From NCBI GenBank assembly GCA_037693485.1, contig CM075345.1, positions 85,518,001-85,582,000 on the forward strand: a stretch of DNA of 64,000 nt. The letters run 5' to 3'. The translations under genes and the position numbers were made by a program. This stretch comes from Kitagawia praeruptora. Lineage: Eukaryota; Streptophyta; Magnoliopsida; Apiales; Apiaceae. Under the pieces are notes generated by a model. That model saw nothing but the letters and a program-made list of their open reading frames with translations. It made no database searches and was not told the DNA's origin. Shown one piece after another: positions 53,636-64,000 of this stretch (positions are counted from its first letter, which is position 1; every line of letters starts with the position of its first letter).

Positions 53636-54644
53636 GATTGTGTTTGGATATGAGCAATTCATTTCAAATATGGGAATTTAATTCCTAAAATTTAGATTCA
53701 TAATTTCAAATTCTACCATATTGTTTGGAAATCAACAGAATTTCAAATTCCAACATTGTTTGTTACTTCTATCAAATAGAATTTCATTTGAAAATTAAAT
53801 TTAAATATTCAACAAATCCTTTATCAAATACATTTTAATTATTTTATAAATTATCTAATTAAATATTTATTACTTTATCCCACCATAAAATAAATTTTAA
53901 AAGCTACAATCCATCTTTCAAGATTTACTTTTTATGATCATGCTTATTTTTGTAACATCCAATTATATATATTAATATTTTTTATTTTCAACAAAATTGT
54001 TCAAAAAAATAAATAAATAAAGAAAAGAAACACACAGTACTCAGAAACACACATGGTCGCACACTCGCACCCAAGTACCCAACTATAACGCCACCATCTT
54101 CACCAATTTCAATCTCCTCCCCCCTCGGCATCTTCTTTCTCCCTCCCTCAACATGTATTCGTGTCTTTCTCAACAATACAATCACACTCACATACTTACA
54201 CACATACATATTTACACATACTATACATAAACACACTCGCCGCCATATAATCAACGCCGCGACGACTCACCGGAGTTCATCGTCAACGGGGTCTTCTCCC
54301 CAAACCCGACGACTGAGTTCCTTACACATAGTAGTATACTACTATACTTCATCGTGACGGAGGAATAAAGAATAGAAGTGTGAGAGAGGGAGGGAGTGGG
54401 GAGAGAATAGATCGAGAGTTGAGAGGAGAGGAGAGAACAGCTATGTTATTTGGATTGGTTGTAAATTGTAATTTCAAATGACATTAAAAAATTTGTAATT
54501 TCAAATTCTTACTTATAAGCTTTATTTTAAATTGTCAAAATTTGGACCAAATCCAAATCCAAATCCAAATTCCTGTATCATACAAACAAGGGATTTGATC
54601 CAAATCCAGCATTTCAAATGAAATGCCTCTATCTAAACAGGCCA
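53636..54644. mobile_element. PIF/Harbinger-like MITE
   Basis: Ends GATTGTGTTTGGAT (left) and complement of TGGCCTGTTTAGAT (right), extended by inverted similarity around attcatttcaaa; TTA flanks both sides (53633-53635, 54645-54647), the duplication typical of PIF/Harbinger. 1009 bp. The centre (about 54030-54440) is GC-richer with CACA- and GAGA-rich sequence, possibly captured host DNA. No transposase. Confidence 0.45.
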
Positions 54645-54779
54645 TTAGTGAATTTAAGAGTCACTAGGAGTCTCTTGAAGTGAAAAAATTTCATCTCTCT
54701 CCTCAAATATCAAGTTAAATAGCAATTTTAAGAGTCTATTGCAACCTAAAAACTATCACTCTCTCTAACCTCTCTCTCC

Positions 54780-54933
54780 ACTCTCTCTCGACTCTCACCT
54801 CTCTCTCTCCACTCTCACGAGCTGTCTCTCCTCTCTCATGACTCTCCCGACTCTCTCTCTACTCTTAATCGAAGAAGCTCGATTCGAAGCCCAGTTCGAA
54901 GCTCAGTTCGAAGAGGCTCCAAAGCTCGAATTG
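54780..54933 (+). other. Candidate 5' untranslated exon of the captured-gene patchwork
   Basis: CT-rich leader followed by a repeated CGAAG/TTCGAAG stretch and a good splice donor (TTG then GTAAGC at 54934). Next comes about 610 bp of T-rich, intron-like sequence up to the acceptor before the Argonaute exon. Argonaute4-type genes often have a 5' UTR intron, so it may come from that gene (inference). Confidence 0.4.
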
Positions 54934-55547
54934 GTAAGCTCAATAGATTTGTTTATTGATTTGTATGTATGTTAATCGTTTCAAAGCATGCATTTTGTTA
55001 AAAATCAATTGGGGGTTGTTAAAAATCAAAACCCTAATTTTTAAAATTTGGGGGTTTTGTTTGTTGGTGTTTGTATTTACGTTTTTATTTTCATATATGT
55101 ATTGCATGTTTGCATTTCTCTAAATGTTAATTCTTGTACATGTGTAAATACTAATTAGTTATTTATTTTTTGGATGTAGTTTAGCCGATTATTGATATAG
55201 GTTGGCTTGTTTTTGGGTTATTTAGTGTTTTTGATGATGTTGAAGTGATGGGTTATGATAAAGATTGGATTTTGATTGGTGGGCTTTTGTTAATTTGTAG
55301 TTTTATTTGTTTAAAATGTTGGATGTATTGTTTGGTTTGCAGCTTTTTTGATTAGGTCTGCTTAGATTTGGAACTTGAGTCTTGATTTTTGTTATTTGTG
55401 TAAATGGTGTAGTCATTTTTATGGTCATTTGTTGAAGTGTGTGTGTGTGTGTGATTAGACCAATTCAAAGTGATTTAGTCTGCAAATTGTAATATGATTG
55501 ATTGGCATTAGTGAGACTGATGATTTGTTAATGTATTATTAGTGCAG

Positions 55548-56330
55548 CTGATGAGGCTTTGCCACCACCTCCTCCCGTACCTGCAAATGTTGTTCCCCTT
55601 CATGTTGAAGGAGATTCTGAGCCTGTAGTCAAGAAGCCGCTTGCACGAGTGCCTATAGCCAGGCGTGGCCTGGCATCGAAAGGGAACAAAGTTCAGTTTC
55701 TTACTAATCATTTTAAAGTAAATGTGACAATGTTGATGGACATTTCTTTCACTACAGTGTAAGTTTCTTTTGATCAAGATTCAAACATTTAAACATGCTC
55801 ACTTTTGCATTTCACTTTGAATTGTCTTGTATCTTTGTTTGTGCTGTGCATTAAGGTAAACCTCTTATGTAAAATTTAAGCATATGTACCTCTGCAGGTT
55901 GCTCTTTTCTATGAAGATGGTGGTCCAGTTGGAGCTCTTCCAAGAAACAAGATAGAATTCACTGTTGTGCTCGAGGATATCTCATCAAATAGGTATGCTC
56001 TTTTTAAATTTACATACATGCAGTGGCTCCTCTCTATCATCGCCTAATTATTGTTGTTTTTATTTTAAAAGAGCAATGTAAGTGGCAGTCCACACGCCGA
56101 TGGAAGTCCCAATGAGACTGACCGGAAACGGATGAGAAGACCATATCAGTCCAAAACATACAAGGTGGAGATATCCTATGCTGCAAGGATTCCTATGCAG
56201 GCTATTGCACAAGCCTTGCATTTTAGATATTATAATATGGAGTACTGCATGGGATGCCTGCTTGTACGTTAGTCGTTCTTTCATAATGATTTGAATAACT
56301 TCACTGATGTTAGTGGTGGAGTTCTTGTAA
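55548..56330 (+). pseudogene. AGO4: AGO4-like Argonaute fragment (N-terminal exons), broken
   Basis: Three exon pieces with introns. Exon 55548-55758 encodes ADEALPPPPPVPANVVPLHV then VPIARRGLASKGNKVQFLTN and HFKVNV, the N-terminus of AGO4-clade proteins, but with no start ATG and a 1-bp deletion near 55730 that shifts the frame before the donor GTAAGT. Exon 55898-55992 has VALFYEDGGPV joined directly to GALPRNKIEFTVVLEDISSN, skipping the roughly 45 residues normally between. Exon from 56071 has SPNETDRKRMRRPYQSKTYK and VEISYAARIPMQAIAQAL, then GCLLVR, a TAG where glutamine is expected, and SFFHND. PAZ, MID and PIWI domains are absent. In plants AGO4 directs RNA-directed DNA methylation. Clearly a non-functional captured piece. 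Confidence 0.8.
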
Positions 56331-56360
56331 GACTTTTCCCTAAATCCCTAGTCCAACAAC

Positions 56361-57250
56361 CTCAGAGAGTTTACTTTATCTGACCTGAAGTTGGTCACTA
56401 AAAATTTCAGCCGTTCCACTAAGATTGGCGAGGGTGGATTTGGGTGTGTCTACAAGGGCGTGATTAAAACATCTAAAGATTCTAAGAAACTCGATGTGGC
56501 TGTTAAACAACTGGGTAAAAGAGGATTGCAGGCAAGGTTTCCTACCTTGTGCTTCTTTCGTATTAATTTTCTCATGATAAAATTTACTTAATTCGAACTT
56601 TTATGTCTTCTACATATATTTGGAGGATGAAACTTGGTAAACGAATCTCCTTTTTGGTAAACATGTATTTTGGAATGAGGAATACATATGTTGAGCAGTA
56701 TACAGATAAAATCAGTTTGATGAAACTTTAGGAAGGAAAGAAAAGGTCAGGGAACAGTATAAGTTTAATGGTCAGTATATTTATAAAAATTTATATTCTA
56801 AAATGCATAAATTTCATATCAACTAACGTAACAGATAGCCTATTTTGTACAAGTTAGCCGGTGTGATAGTTATTTTTAGCACTTGTAACTTTCCGTATGC
56901 AAATCAAAGCAACCACTAGTTGATCATTGCATTCTTTCACTACTGAGAATGCTTTACTATCTTTGTTATCAGGAATAGTGATGCTTATAATGAAGAATGT
57001 TAATGATTTAAGCTTTTTCTGATCACCCTACTTTAATTAGATTTGATTGCTAGTACTGTGCCAGTTAATTGCAATATGTTAGTCTTCAGAAATTCTGTCA
57101 GGTTATTATATTCTTATGCTCCCATCTTTTATCCTACAGGGGCACAAGGAGTGGGTGACCGAAGTTAATGTTCTAGGGGTGGTCGAGCATCCCAATCTTG
57201 TGAAATTATTGGGCTACTGTGCCGAAGATGACGAAAGAGGGATTCAATGA
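56361..57250 (+). pseudogene. RLCK-VII (PCRK-like) receptor-like kinase fragment
   Basis: Exon 56361-56531 reads LREFTLSDLKLVTKNFSRST, then KIGEGGFGCVYKGV (glycine-rich loop) and LDVAVKQLGKRGLQ (catalytic lysine region), and ends at a GC donor (CAG then GCAAGG). After a 608-bp intron, exon 57140-57247 reads GHKEWVTEVNVLGVVEHPNL and VKLLGYCAEDDERGIQ, then TGA where similarity stops. This is the N-lobe of RLCK subfamily VII kinases of the PCRK1/2 type (cytoplasmic immune signalling kinases). The catalytic and activation loops are missing, so it is not a kinase. Confidence 0.78.
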
Positions 57251-57355
57251 AGCAGTAGTATCAATTTTGCATGCATATATGTTTAGGACAACCAATAGTT
57301 TAAGCAGTTGCGTTTCACCTAATAAATTTTGTCTTGTCTGTTATATTCTCCGTAG

Positions 57356-58009
57356 GCCACTTATCGTGGTGCTGGTACAGTTGCAGAGCAAGCCATAAGT
57401 TCGATTAGAACAGTATTTTCATTCATAGCAGAAAACAAATTAAGTGCAAAATATGCTGAATTATTGGAAAACTCCGTTCCATTTGGGAAAAAGATTGGAT
57501 TTGCCATGGGTATAGGAATGGGAGTTATATACTTGGTTACTTACGCAACTTGGGCACTAGCTTTCTGGTACGGTTCAATCTTGGTTGCAAAGAAAAAGAT
57601 CACGGGAGGTGCAGCCATAGCTTGCTTTTTTTGGCGTCAATGTAGGAGGAAGGTATTGCATTTCTCAAAATTCTCTACACACACAAAATCATGCAGTAAG
57701 TTAAATTTTGGAGAACTGGTGAATGTTGTTCAGAATAGTTTGATGCAAAAACTTGTGCTTTTTACCAAACCGATTGCAGATATGTGACGTAGCATTTACT
57801 GAATCTGCGTACTCATCAACTGAAGAGAAATGTTTAACATTTTATCTTACAAAAATTTAAATTTTGTGAATAGACACAATAGTAGTTTGACTGATGTATG
57901 TCTTCTGTTTAGGGGATTGGCATTATCATTGTCATATTTTGCTCAATTTGTTCAAGGAACTGTAGCAGCTAGTCGAGTATTTGAAGTAATAGATAGAGTT
58001 CTAGAAGTG
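57356..58009 (+). pseudogene. ABCB (MDR/PGP-type) transporter fragment
   Basis: Exon 57356-57652: GTVAEQAISSIRTVFSFIAE, then VPFGKKIGFAMGIGMGVIYL and WALAFWYGSILVAKK, part of an ABCB transmembrane domain. A run of seven T (57626-57632) where the family needs six shifts the frame just before the GVNVGGR-type end and the donor. Exon from 57913: GLALSLSYFAQFVQGTVAAS then RVFEVIDR, after which similarity ends near 58009. No nucleotide-binding domain (Walker A/B) is present. ABCB proteins are plasma membrane exporters, some moving auxin; this piece cannot be. Confidence 0.78.
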
Positions 58010-58011
58010 GT

Positions 58012-58092
58012 CAAAAGAGAAAGCGTGCTGATTTCAATGAAGCAATTGTACTCTCGACGGCACCTGACAAACCGCCTACACACTTGGAACAG
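58012..58092 (+). pseudogene. Unidentified exon fragment fused to the ABCB piece
   Basis: A coding-like frame KRKRADFNEAIVLSTAPDKP, then PTHLEQ, ends at a clean donor (CAG then GTATAAG at 58093). It differs in frame and character from the ABCB exon it abuts, so it probably comes from another gene. I do not recognise the family. Confidence 0.35.
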
Positions 58093-58925
58093 GTATAAGT
58101 TGTATAATATTTTTCCCATTATCTTGCTACCTTTTCCTTTCGTCACTCTTGAGTCGCGCTCTTGTTTCATGCTTCTCCATGGCTGAATCTGGTACTATTT
58201 AATTTAGGAAACATGTGTTTTTATGATTTTCCAGAACTAGCATTGTCTAAAGAAAGCTTATTCTGCAAGTTGATTACTAGTGTAATCTCTTTGACATTAG
58301 TATGAAGTGGGCACAAGTCACAAACTAAGAAGTGAACCATGTTCCCTGTTGGTCTATGTAGTCCTAATACGTTTCAGGAAAGCAAATATGTTTGAAGATT
58401 TTTGATAGGTGCCTGAGTTCTGGATCGAGTTACGGGACCTTTTACAGTGTAGTCTTGATCGATTCCTTCCCTGAAAGGGGTATTATTCTTATTCTTCCTA
58501 CCTCTCCCTATTTTTGTTATGCTGATGGCAAGAATAGGAAACTATTGAGAGCTCAATTAGAGAGAGAGCTCACTGATCTCATTTGATTGTTGATAGGAAT
58601 ATTTTCTTTCTCCTACTTATTTCTCAATGGACCTTTAAATACTTACAAGGATAAGCTAAAAATCTGCAACTACTAGCAATAATTCTGCTACTAACAAACA
58701 GCCTGAAAATCTGCACCAATTAGCAAGAAATCTGCTACTTTTAAGAAGCTAACAATCTGTAATATAACCAACTAAAAATCTGCAATCAAACAGAATCTTC
58801 TCCCATAATTTTTGCTTTAAGCAGCTGTTCCCAACTGCTTGTTTTGACTGCGTCTTTTGTAATAATGACGAAATGGAACCACCTGGACACTTTGTTGTTG
58901 ACCATGTATATTACTTGTAACAATT
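58093..58925. other. Intervening sequence, unassigned
   Basis: Intron-like and repeat-like sequence. 58400-58590 has a short open frame with no known family. 58640-58800 has repeated AAATCTGC(A/T)A words. No clear gene. Confidence 0.45.
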
Positions 58926-59287
58926 TTTTCACCAAATGTTCTTGATATCACCCTGGTAGACTTGCCCGGTACAACTAAGGTTCCTATTGGCGACCAACCT
59001 TCTGACATAAAAGCTCGCATTAGAACAATGATCAAGTCATATATTAAGCTTCCCAGCTATTTAATACTAGCTGTTACACCATCAAATTCTGATCTTGCCA
59101 ACTCAGATGCCCTTCAAATAGCTGGAAATGATGATCCAAATGGTAATTTCCTAACTTGTATGTCATTTTCTTGGTTTGGGTTCAGCTGAACCATTTGAAG
59201 TAAATATTATTATAGGATGGTACTGCTGCTAGCTAAATATTTGTTCATTTAAATGCAGGTGATCGAACAATTGGTGTAATCTCGAAG
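58926..59287 (+). pseudogene. DRP3-like dynamin-related GTPase fragment
   Basis: Exon about 58926-59142: SPNVLDITLVDLPGTTKVPI (DLPG is the G3 motif of the GTPase), GDQPSDIKARIRTMIKSYIK, LILAVTPSNSDLANSDALQI, then AGNDDPNG and a GTAATT donor. Exon 59259-59287: GDRTIGVISK, ending just before the expected G4 LD. This matches the GTPase domain of DRP3/ADL2-type dynamins, which divide mitochondria and peroxisomes. The P-loop exon upstream is absent. The following intron is cut by a solo LTR at 59380, so further exons could lie right of the window. Open as far as visible, but a fragment. Confidence 0.78.
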
Positions 59288-59379
59288 GTGATTTTGAAAT
59301 CCATTACATTTTCTTATATGTTTGAATTTGGCTAGTTAATTCCGTCACAAACATTCTAGATTGGTTATGGTATGGTTAT

Positions 59380-62300
59380 TGTAACACCCCCAGATCCCGG
59401 TCAGGGGTCTGGTCATTACAGTCTCAATCTCCATCCACAAAACCAGCATAAAAATCAAATTACAACCTTGTGACCCAAAACAACAACATGAAACACACCC
59501 GTTATAGTCCCAGAGATGAAATCAGAGTAACTACCAAATTTTATTAATCACAAGATTGAGTTCTTACAACCCAAAAGATTTACAATTTAACTATTACATA
59601 CTCTTTGCCGTCCATTTGTATATGTCATATAATAAATACATTTGATGCTCAAATGCTAACAACTAGCCTACCAGTAGCTGCATCCTCAGCAATGGTAGAT
59701 ATGACCTCAGCGGTTAATCTTCTGACGACTGACACCTACTTACGCTGAGTGCGCCTTGCGCGGCCATCTGATCTAGCTGTTGTTGTGATATAAATAAATA
59801 AAGCAAGGGTGAGCAATAGCGAAAATAGTGCTAGATCAATATAAAGGATGAAGTTACAAGGTAACTCAGAAGGTATACTCCGTAGACATATCTGCTTTGT
59901 CAGATATAAGCGAGATATCATCATATTTCACAAAATGGGAAATTGCAGGAAAAATATGCAATTCCAGTTCTGAACGATTATCAACCTTGCCAACGCTGAT
60001 AATGTGGCAGAAAATAAATAAATTCTGGATAGTGAACCAATACTGGAGTATGTCACGCCAGATGACACCGCCTTACGATGATCATTCGTAGGTTTTGCAT
60101 CTCAAGATTTGTTTCTCTACATGTAGAAGGAAGAACATATGGACACCACCATACGCCGGATCACCCTAGCCAACGGTTGGGCATAGACGGGACCGGCACT
60201 ACTTGGACCCTATTTCAAGGATGGACTGTCCCACAGCCTCTTACACCGATTTTCAATGATGGACTGTCCCACAGCCTCTTACACAAATACTCCTAGTTCG
60301 AGTAAACCCATGATTCTGGAACGTATAACTCGTCCCCCTTTCCCCAAGTATAATACTTGTTGATAGGACTCCATAAGGCAGTCATATCTAGTTGGAAAGG
60401 AAAATTCATCAATATTTCCCAAGCCGAAGCTTGCTAATGGATACCAACTTGTTCTGTCAATCTTACCCCTCGAGCGTTGAGGAGGTAACCAAAAAGATTC
60501 ATATCGATGTTTGAAAGAATCAAGATGTGAGTAACAAGATAGTTTAGCAAGAATATGACCGGGCAGTCAAATAAATAACAGCTCTCAAGTGAGGTCCCCT
60601 TATATGTTTTTGGAGGTTGAAATAGAGTTTTGGGAATCTCCCCTTGATTAAATAGTCATAAAAGACTCCGAAATACTTTACATAATATCTGAAGGCGAAG
60701 GATAATCTTTGAATAATATAATTCATTATAAAAAGAACTTAAAAGAATTTAAATAAATATTCCAAGAATATTTATTAAATCAATAATAATGAAGGAATAT
60801 GATTAAATCATAATATTGCTCGTAAGTAATCCTCGAATGAATATATAGAATTATTTACTAAATAAGAATCTTCTTTAAATGAATATTAAAAATAATATTC
60901 ATTAAATAAATAAACTCAGATAAAGATTTTAAATAATATTCACTAAATGAATCAAACCTTAAATGAATATTTGAAAAAAATAATATTCATTTAATAAATA
61001 ATATTCTAAATGAATATCCAAATAATATTCATTTAGTAATCGACACTCTAAAGGAATATTTGAATTAATATTCCTTAAGTAATTAGAATTTCGAATGAAT
61101 ATCTTAAAATAATATTCGCTAAATAGATAAAACCTTAAATGAATATCCGAAAGTAATATTCATTTAATAAACAATATTCTAAATGAATATTGAAATAATA
61201 TTCATGAAATAATCAAACTCTAAATGAATATTCCAAAATAATATTCACTAAATATTTCTCGACTGAGATAATACTCAAATAACATTCCTCGAAAGATTTC
61301 CAAATAATTAATACTTTATGGAAATATAATTAATGTTTAATAATAACATTCCTCAAAAGGAATACTAATCTGCCGCTGGAATCCCTCCGGGTTTCCACGA
61401 CTATCTCTATATTTCAAAATACCGACTCCCGGTCTATATTTAAAGAATGAATATTATATACCCTTCACTAAGGGTCTTACAAAACAATCCGGCTTATAAC
61501 TGATAATCCCCATCTAGTCTATAAGCCAATATCAATTCAGGGAACAAGTATTTCAATAGACTTTGAAAGCAAGCATGGATGCTATGGCATATGTATAACA
61601 TCAATCGTATATATTATCACAACAACAATTCCAAGGTATTGGAAACTTGCCTGGTAATCCTGTAGGGGTAGTGTGCCTCGTGTCAATCCGGTGATCTATA
61701 AATAGTCACAATAATCGAGGTCAGTCACTTAATACTTCTTAAAAGCTAAGTATAACTTAACTTAAGTCGAAACACGTTTTCGAGTTATCTCGTTAAACAC
61801 CCTTTAGTGCAACTCTCTTTATTCTCGCTACGACCCGTCATTCGTTCGCTACTAAGACACGTCGTCATACTTACACTTTGTATATACTTAAGTCATGTAA
61901 GTTTTAAGGTCGGTCATTTACGAACCAAGATTATACCTCGAGATTCATCGCCTCGTTTTCTAAGTCATTTACCAAAGTCATAACCAAGTATGCTTCTAGG
62001 GGTTCGTTCGCGTTTAACCTTGATTTGAACATTTTTATAAAATCGGAAAACGATCCATTTAACATGTGGTTTTCTCCCACACCCTCCTTTTTATCTCTAT
62101 TATTTAATTACCATGATTTGCCCCTACTTAAACGACATTTAAGGGAATCAATTTCAATTACGAACTTTCGTTTACCGTTCCGAACCACTTTTACGAATTT
62201 AATCTTAACTCCTAAACCGTAAGTCCGTTTCATGCGATCTCTATATCAAAACGAAGCTCATAACATAATATATCTTAACATGGCAGATTACGAAGCTAGG

Positions 62301-63885
62301 CAGTGAGTTATACCTACTGTCAAACTCGTTTTATTAAGGTTATCGAAATTTCGGCATTACGACGGCTATAAATGGAATGTTTCTAAAAATCATAACACAC
62401 CAACCAAGCCACACCGGGCATCCACACAATTTCTACACTTCATATACATCTCATTCAGTCCAAGAACATCATGCTTCACCATAATAATCATCATTCTATT
62501 TGAATCACTAAATCACTAACTAAGCATGCTTATAACATGAATATAATCATCACTAAGCTGGATCCATCAAGAACATGCTTAAACTCAAAACAAGATCTAG
62601 GGTTTCAAGTTGTTATACCTTCTTGAGAGTATGTACTAGCCTTACAAAGCTTGGTATGATCCTTAGGAGTGCTTAAGCTTGCTAAATCAACCAAAGAAAT
62701 CAAGGAAAAACAAGATTAGTTCATGAAAACACTATTCATCCTCATCTTTAGTGATTTATTTGAAAATGGAAAAAGATGAGTTTGATGCTAAGATTTTGAG
62801 GAGATCATTTTTATGAAATGTAAGACTCACCATAAAAGTTTCAAGATCAACAAATGGTTGGAAGTTGGATTTTGATCTTGGAATTTCCAAGAAAGCCGAA
62901 TGTTTTTAGAAATGGGAGAATAAGGTTTTTGCTTGGTCTCTTGCTTGGCTCATGTGGTGAAAATGAATTATTGTGATGTTAGGATAATATCTTTGGTCAT
63001 AAAGTAGCTTTATTAAAGCTAATGGTCATGCATGATGTGTTTTGAATGGACAAATGTCATTGTTTTGTGGTGAGATGATCAAGTGGTGCTAAGTACTAGT
63101 TTACATTTCTAAGTATTGGTTACTTGTGTAACTTCATGGTTGATAGATATTTATCACCTGCACACATACATGCATCTTGCTCTCTGCTTGCTCCTTTTGT
63201 TCGTTTGTTGCTCAATTCGTTGATCGTTTGGAGGAATATCTCAATCGTTTCTAGTTAGGGTTTTACCGGAAACCTTCTTAATAATTCTATCACCATTTCC
63301 ATCTTTCATTATAATCCTCCAATTAATATTCCTCAAATATTAAATATTAAATCCTTAATCTATCAGTGTCTAGAGAAAATCTCGTAGAAAATGAAAGTGC
63401 TATTTTTCAGAATTCGACAGTCTTTACATACACTTACTTTCCCCTCGGATCACTAATAAGAACTCAGAAATTCATTCCGGGTACTTCTATATAGTGTCGT
63501 CTCATAATATTCTTATTTCCATCAAAAACACTATTCATCACTTATTCTCCTTTTAGTCCTGGTACTTAGAAAATATCTTCGTGCTTCATCGAACGTTCCT
63601 TAACTCTTTCATGGAACCTCCGTACTTGTAACCGTTATCGATCTGGATGAAATGAGGGTATCTATTTCTCTCTAGGGAATCTTATCTTAACATTCTAGGA
63701 GATAGATTATTCTAATCTAAGTTATTACCCAATAGCATCCTTCAGGACATATAACCTTGGAATCTATATCCTTTCATTATTTATTCATTAAAGCCAGTAT
63801 TACATTGTAGTTGTAACCACTGTTCACTCTTGCATCAATACATAATAAAAAAATTTAATTCTACCCAAAAATCTGGGTTCTTACA
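59380..63885 (-). mobile_element. Solo LTR related to the Tekay-like element
   Basis: 4506 bp, TGTAACACCCCC to CTTACA, alignable along its length with 18697-23359 but clearly diverged, with the same AATATTCATT array (about 60740-61260). No PBS or PPT adjoins either end. Flanks GTTAT (59375-59379) and GCTTG (63886-63890) do not match, so no target duplication is visible. It lies in the intron after the DRP3-like exon. Confidence 0.8.
60740..61260. repeat. AT-rich foldback array in the solo LTR
   Basis: Shorter, diverged version of the arrays at 20060-20800 and 30975-31715, with alternating AATATTCATT and AATGAATATT words. Confidence 0.7.
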
Positions 63886-64000
63886 GCTTGTTTTGGATTA
63901 TGGCCGATAGGAATGTATGTTTGAATGAACTATGGATGGTTGTAAATGAATGACTTTGGTTGAATGTCTATTTTTGTTGATGGCAATAGCTTTTATAAAA
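63886..64000. other. Sequence after the solo LTR, probable intron continuation
   Basis: 115 bp with no coding similarity. It should continue the DRP3-like intron interrupted at 59379. Confidence 0.4.

Larger units (their letters stand above)
52690..54690. repeat. Possible diverged TIR element hosting two smaller elements
   Basis: GAGCATCTCCAAGAGTCTCTT at about 52691-52711 is partly complementary to TAAGAGTCACTAGGAGTCTC at about 54654-54680. Once the two inner elements are removed about 340 bp remain, the size of a MITE. The outer ends are not clean, so this is tentative. Confidence 0.3.

Noticed and set aside
53988..54254. 88-codon minus-strand open frame inside the Harbinger-like MITE
   Set aside because: No recognised family; composition follows the CACA-rich core, and no transposase motif is present.
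55548..59287. Functional multi-domain host gene
   Set aside because: Parts come from unrelated families, with missing start, a 1-bp deletion, a T insertion, a premature TAG and missing catalytic domains.

Overview
The window is nuclear DNA from a flowering plant, most likely a eudicot. It is AT-rich and full of LTR retrotransposons with plant-type primer sites (initiator-Met and TGGCGCC types), plant DNA transposons and intron-containing fragments of plant genes. I cannot name the species. I see no intact host gene.

About 78% of the window is one nested stack of LTR elements, and every insertion in it has a matching 5-bp target duplication. Layer 0 is a small foldback/minisatellite repeat, split into 2299-2455 and 52107-52312. 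Layer 1 is a decayed Ty1/copia element on the minus strand (2456-52101, duplication GGGTA). It contains two insertions: a solo LTR of a TGTAACACC family (6743-36189, duplication CTATG) and an Athila-type Ty3/gypsy element on the minus strand (38218-49894, duplication ACCGA). Inside the solo LTR sits a second Athila-type element on the plus strand (7134-34586, duplication AAAAT). Inside the 3' LTR of that element sits a young Tekay-like chromovirus on the minus strand (18697-34274, duplication ACCAT) with 4.66-kb LTRs. LTR divergence by hand count falls in the order the nesting requires: copia oldest, the Athila elements about 0.6-0.7%, Tekay about 0.3%.

Coding content of the stack: the Tekay-like element has an intact 1586-codon gag-pol with a C-terminal chromodomain, plus an extra 280-codon acidic/coiled-coil ORF upstream of gag. 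Both Athila elements have gag-pol and a related third ORF after pol. The plus-strand copy has three in-frame stops; the minus-strand copy has two, with intact pol and ORF3. The copia pol is only recognisable as frameshifted pieces.

Left flank (1-2455): the 3' end of a non-autonomous Helitron with a hairpin and CTAG terminus, and a probable tRNA-derived SINE. Right flank (52107-64000): AT-rich sequence with a pogo/Emigrant-like element and a PIF/Harbinger-like MITE, then at 54.8-59.3 kb a patchwork of fragments of unrelated host genes, all on the plus strand and all keeping introns: AGO4-like Argonaute, RLCK-VII (PCRK-like) kinase, ABCB transporter, an unidentified exon and a DRP3-like dynamin. 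This looks like DNA-level gene capture (Helitron or Pack-MULE type). The last fragment is interrupted by a 4.5-kb solo LTR related to the Tekay-like element (59380-63885).
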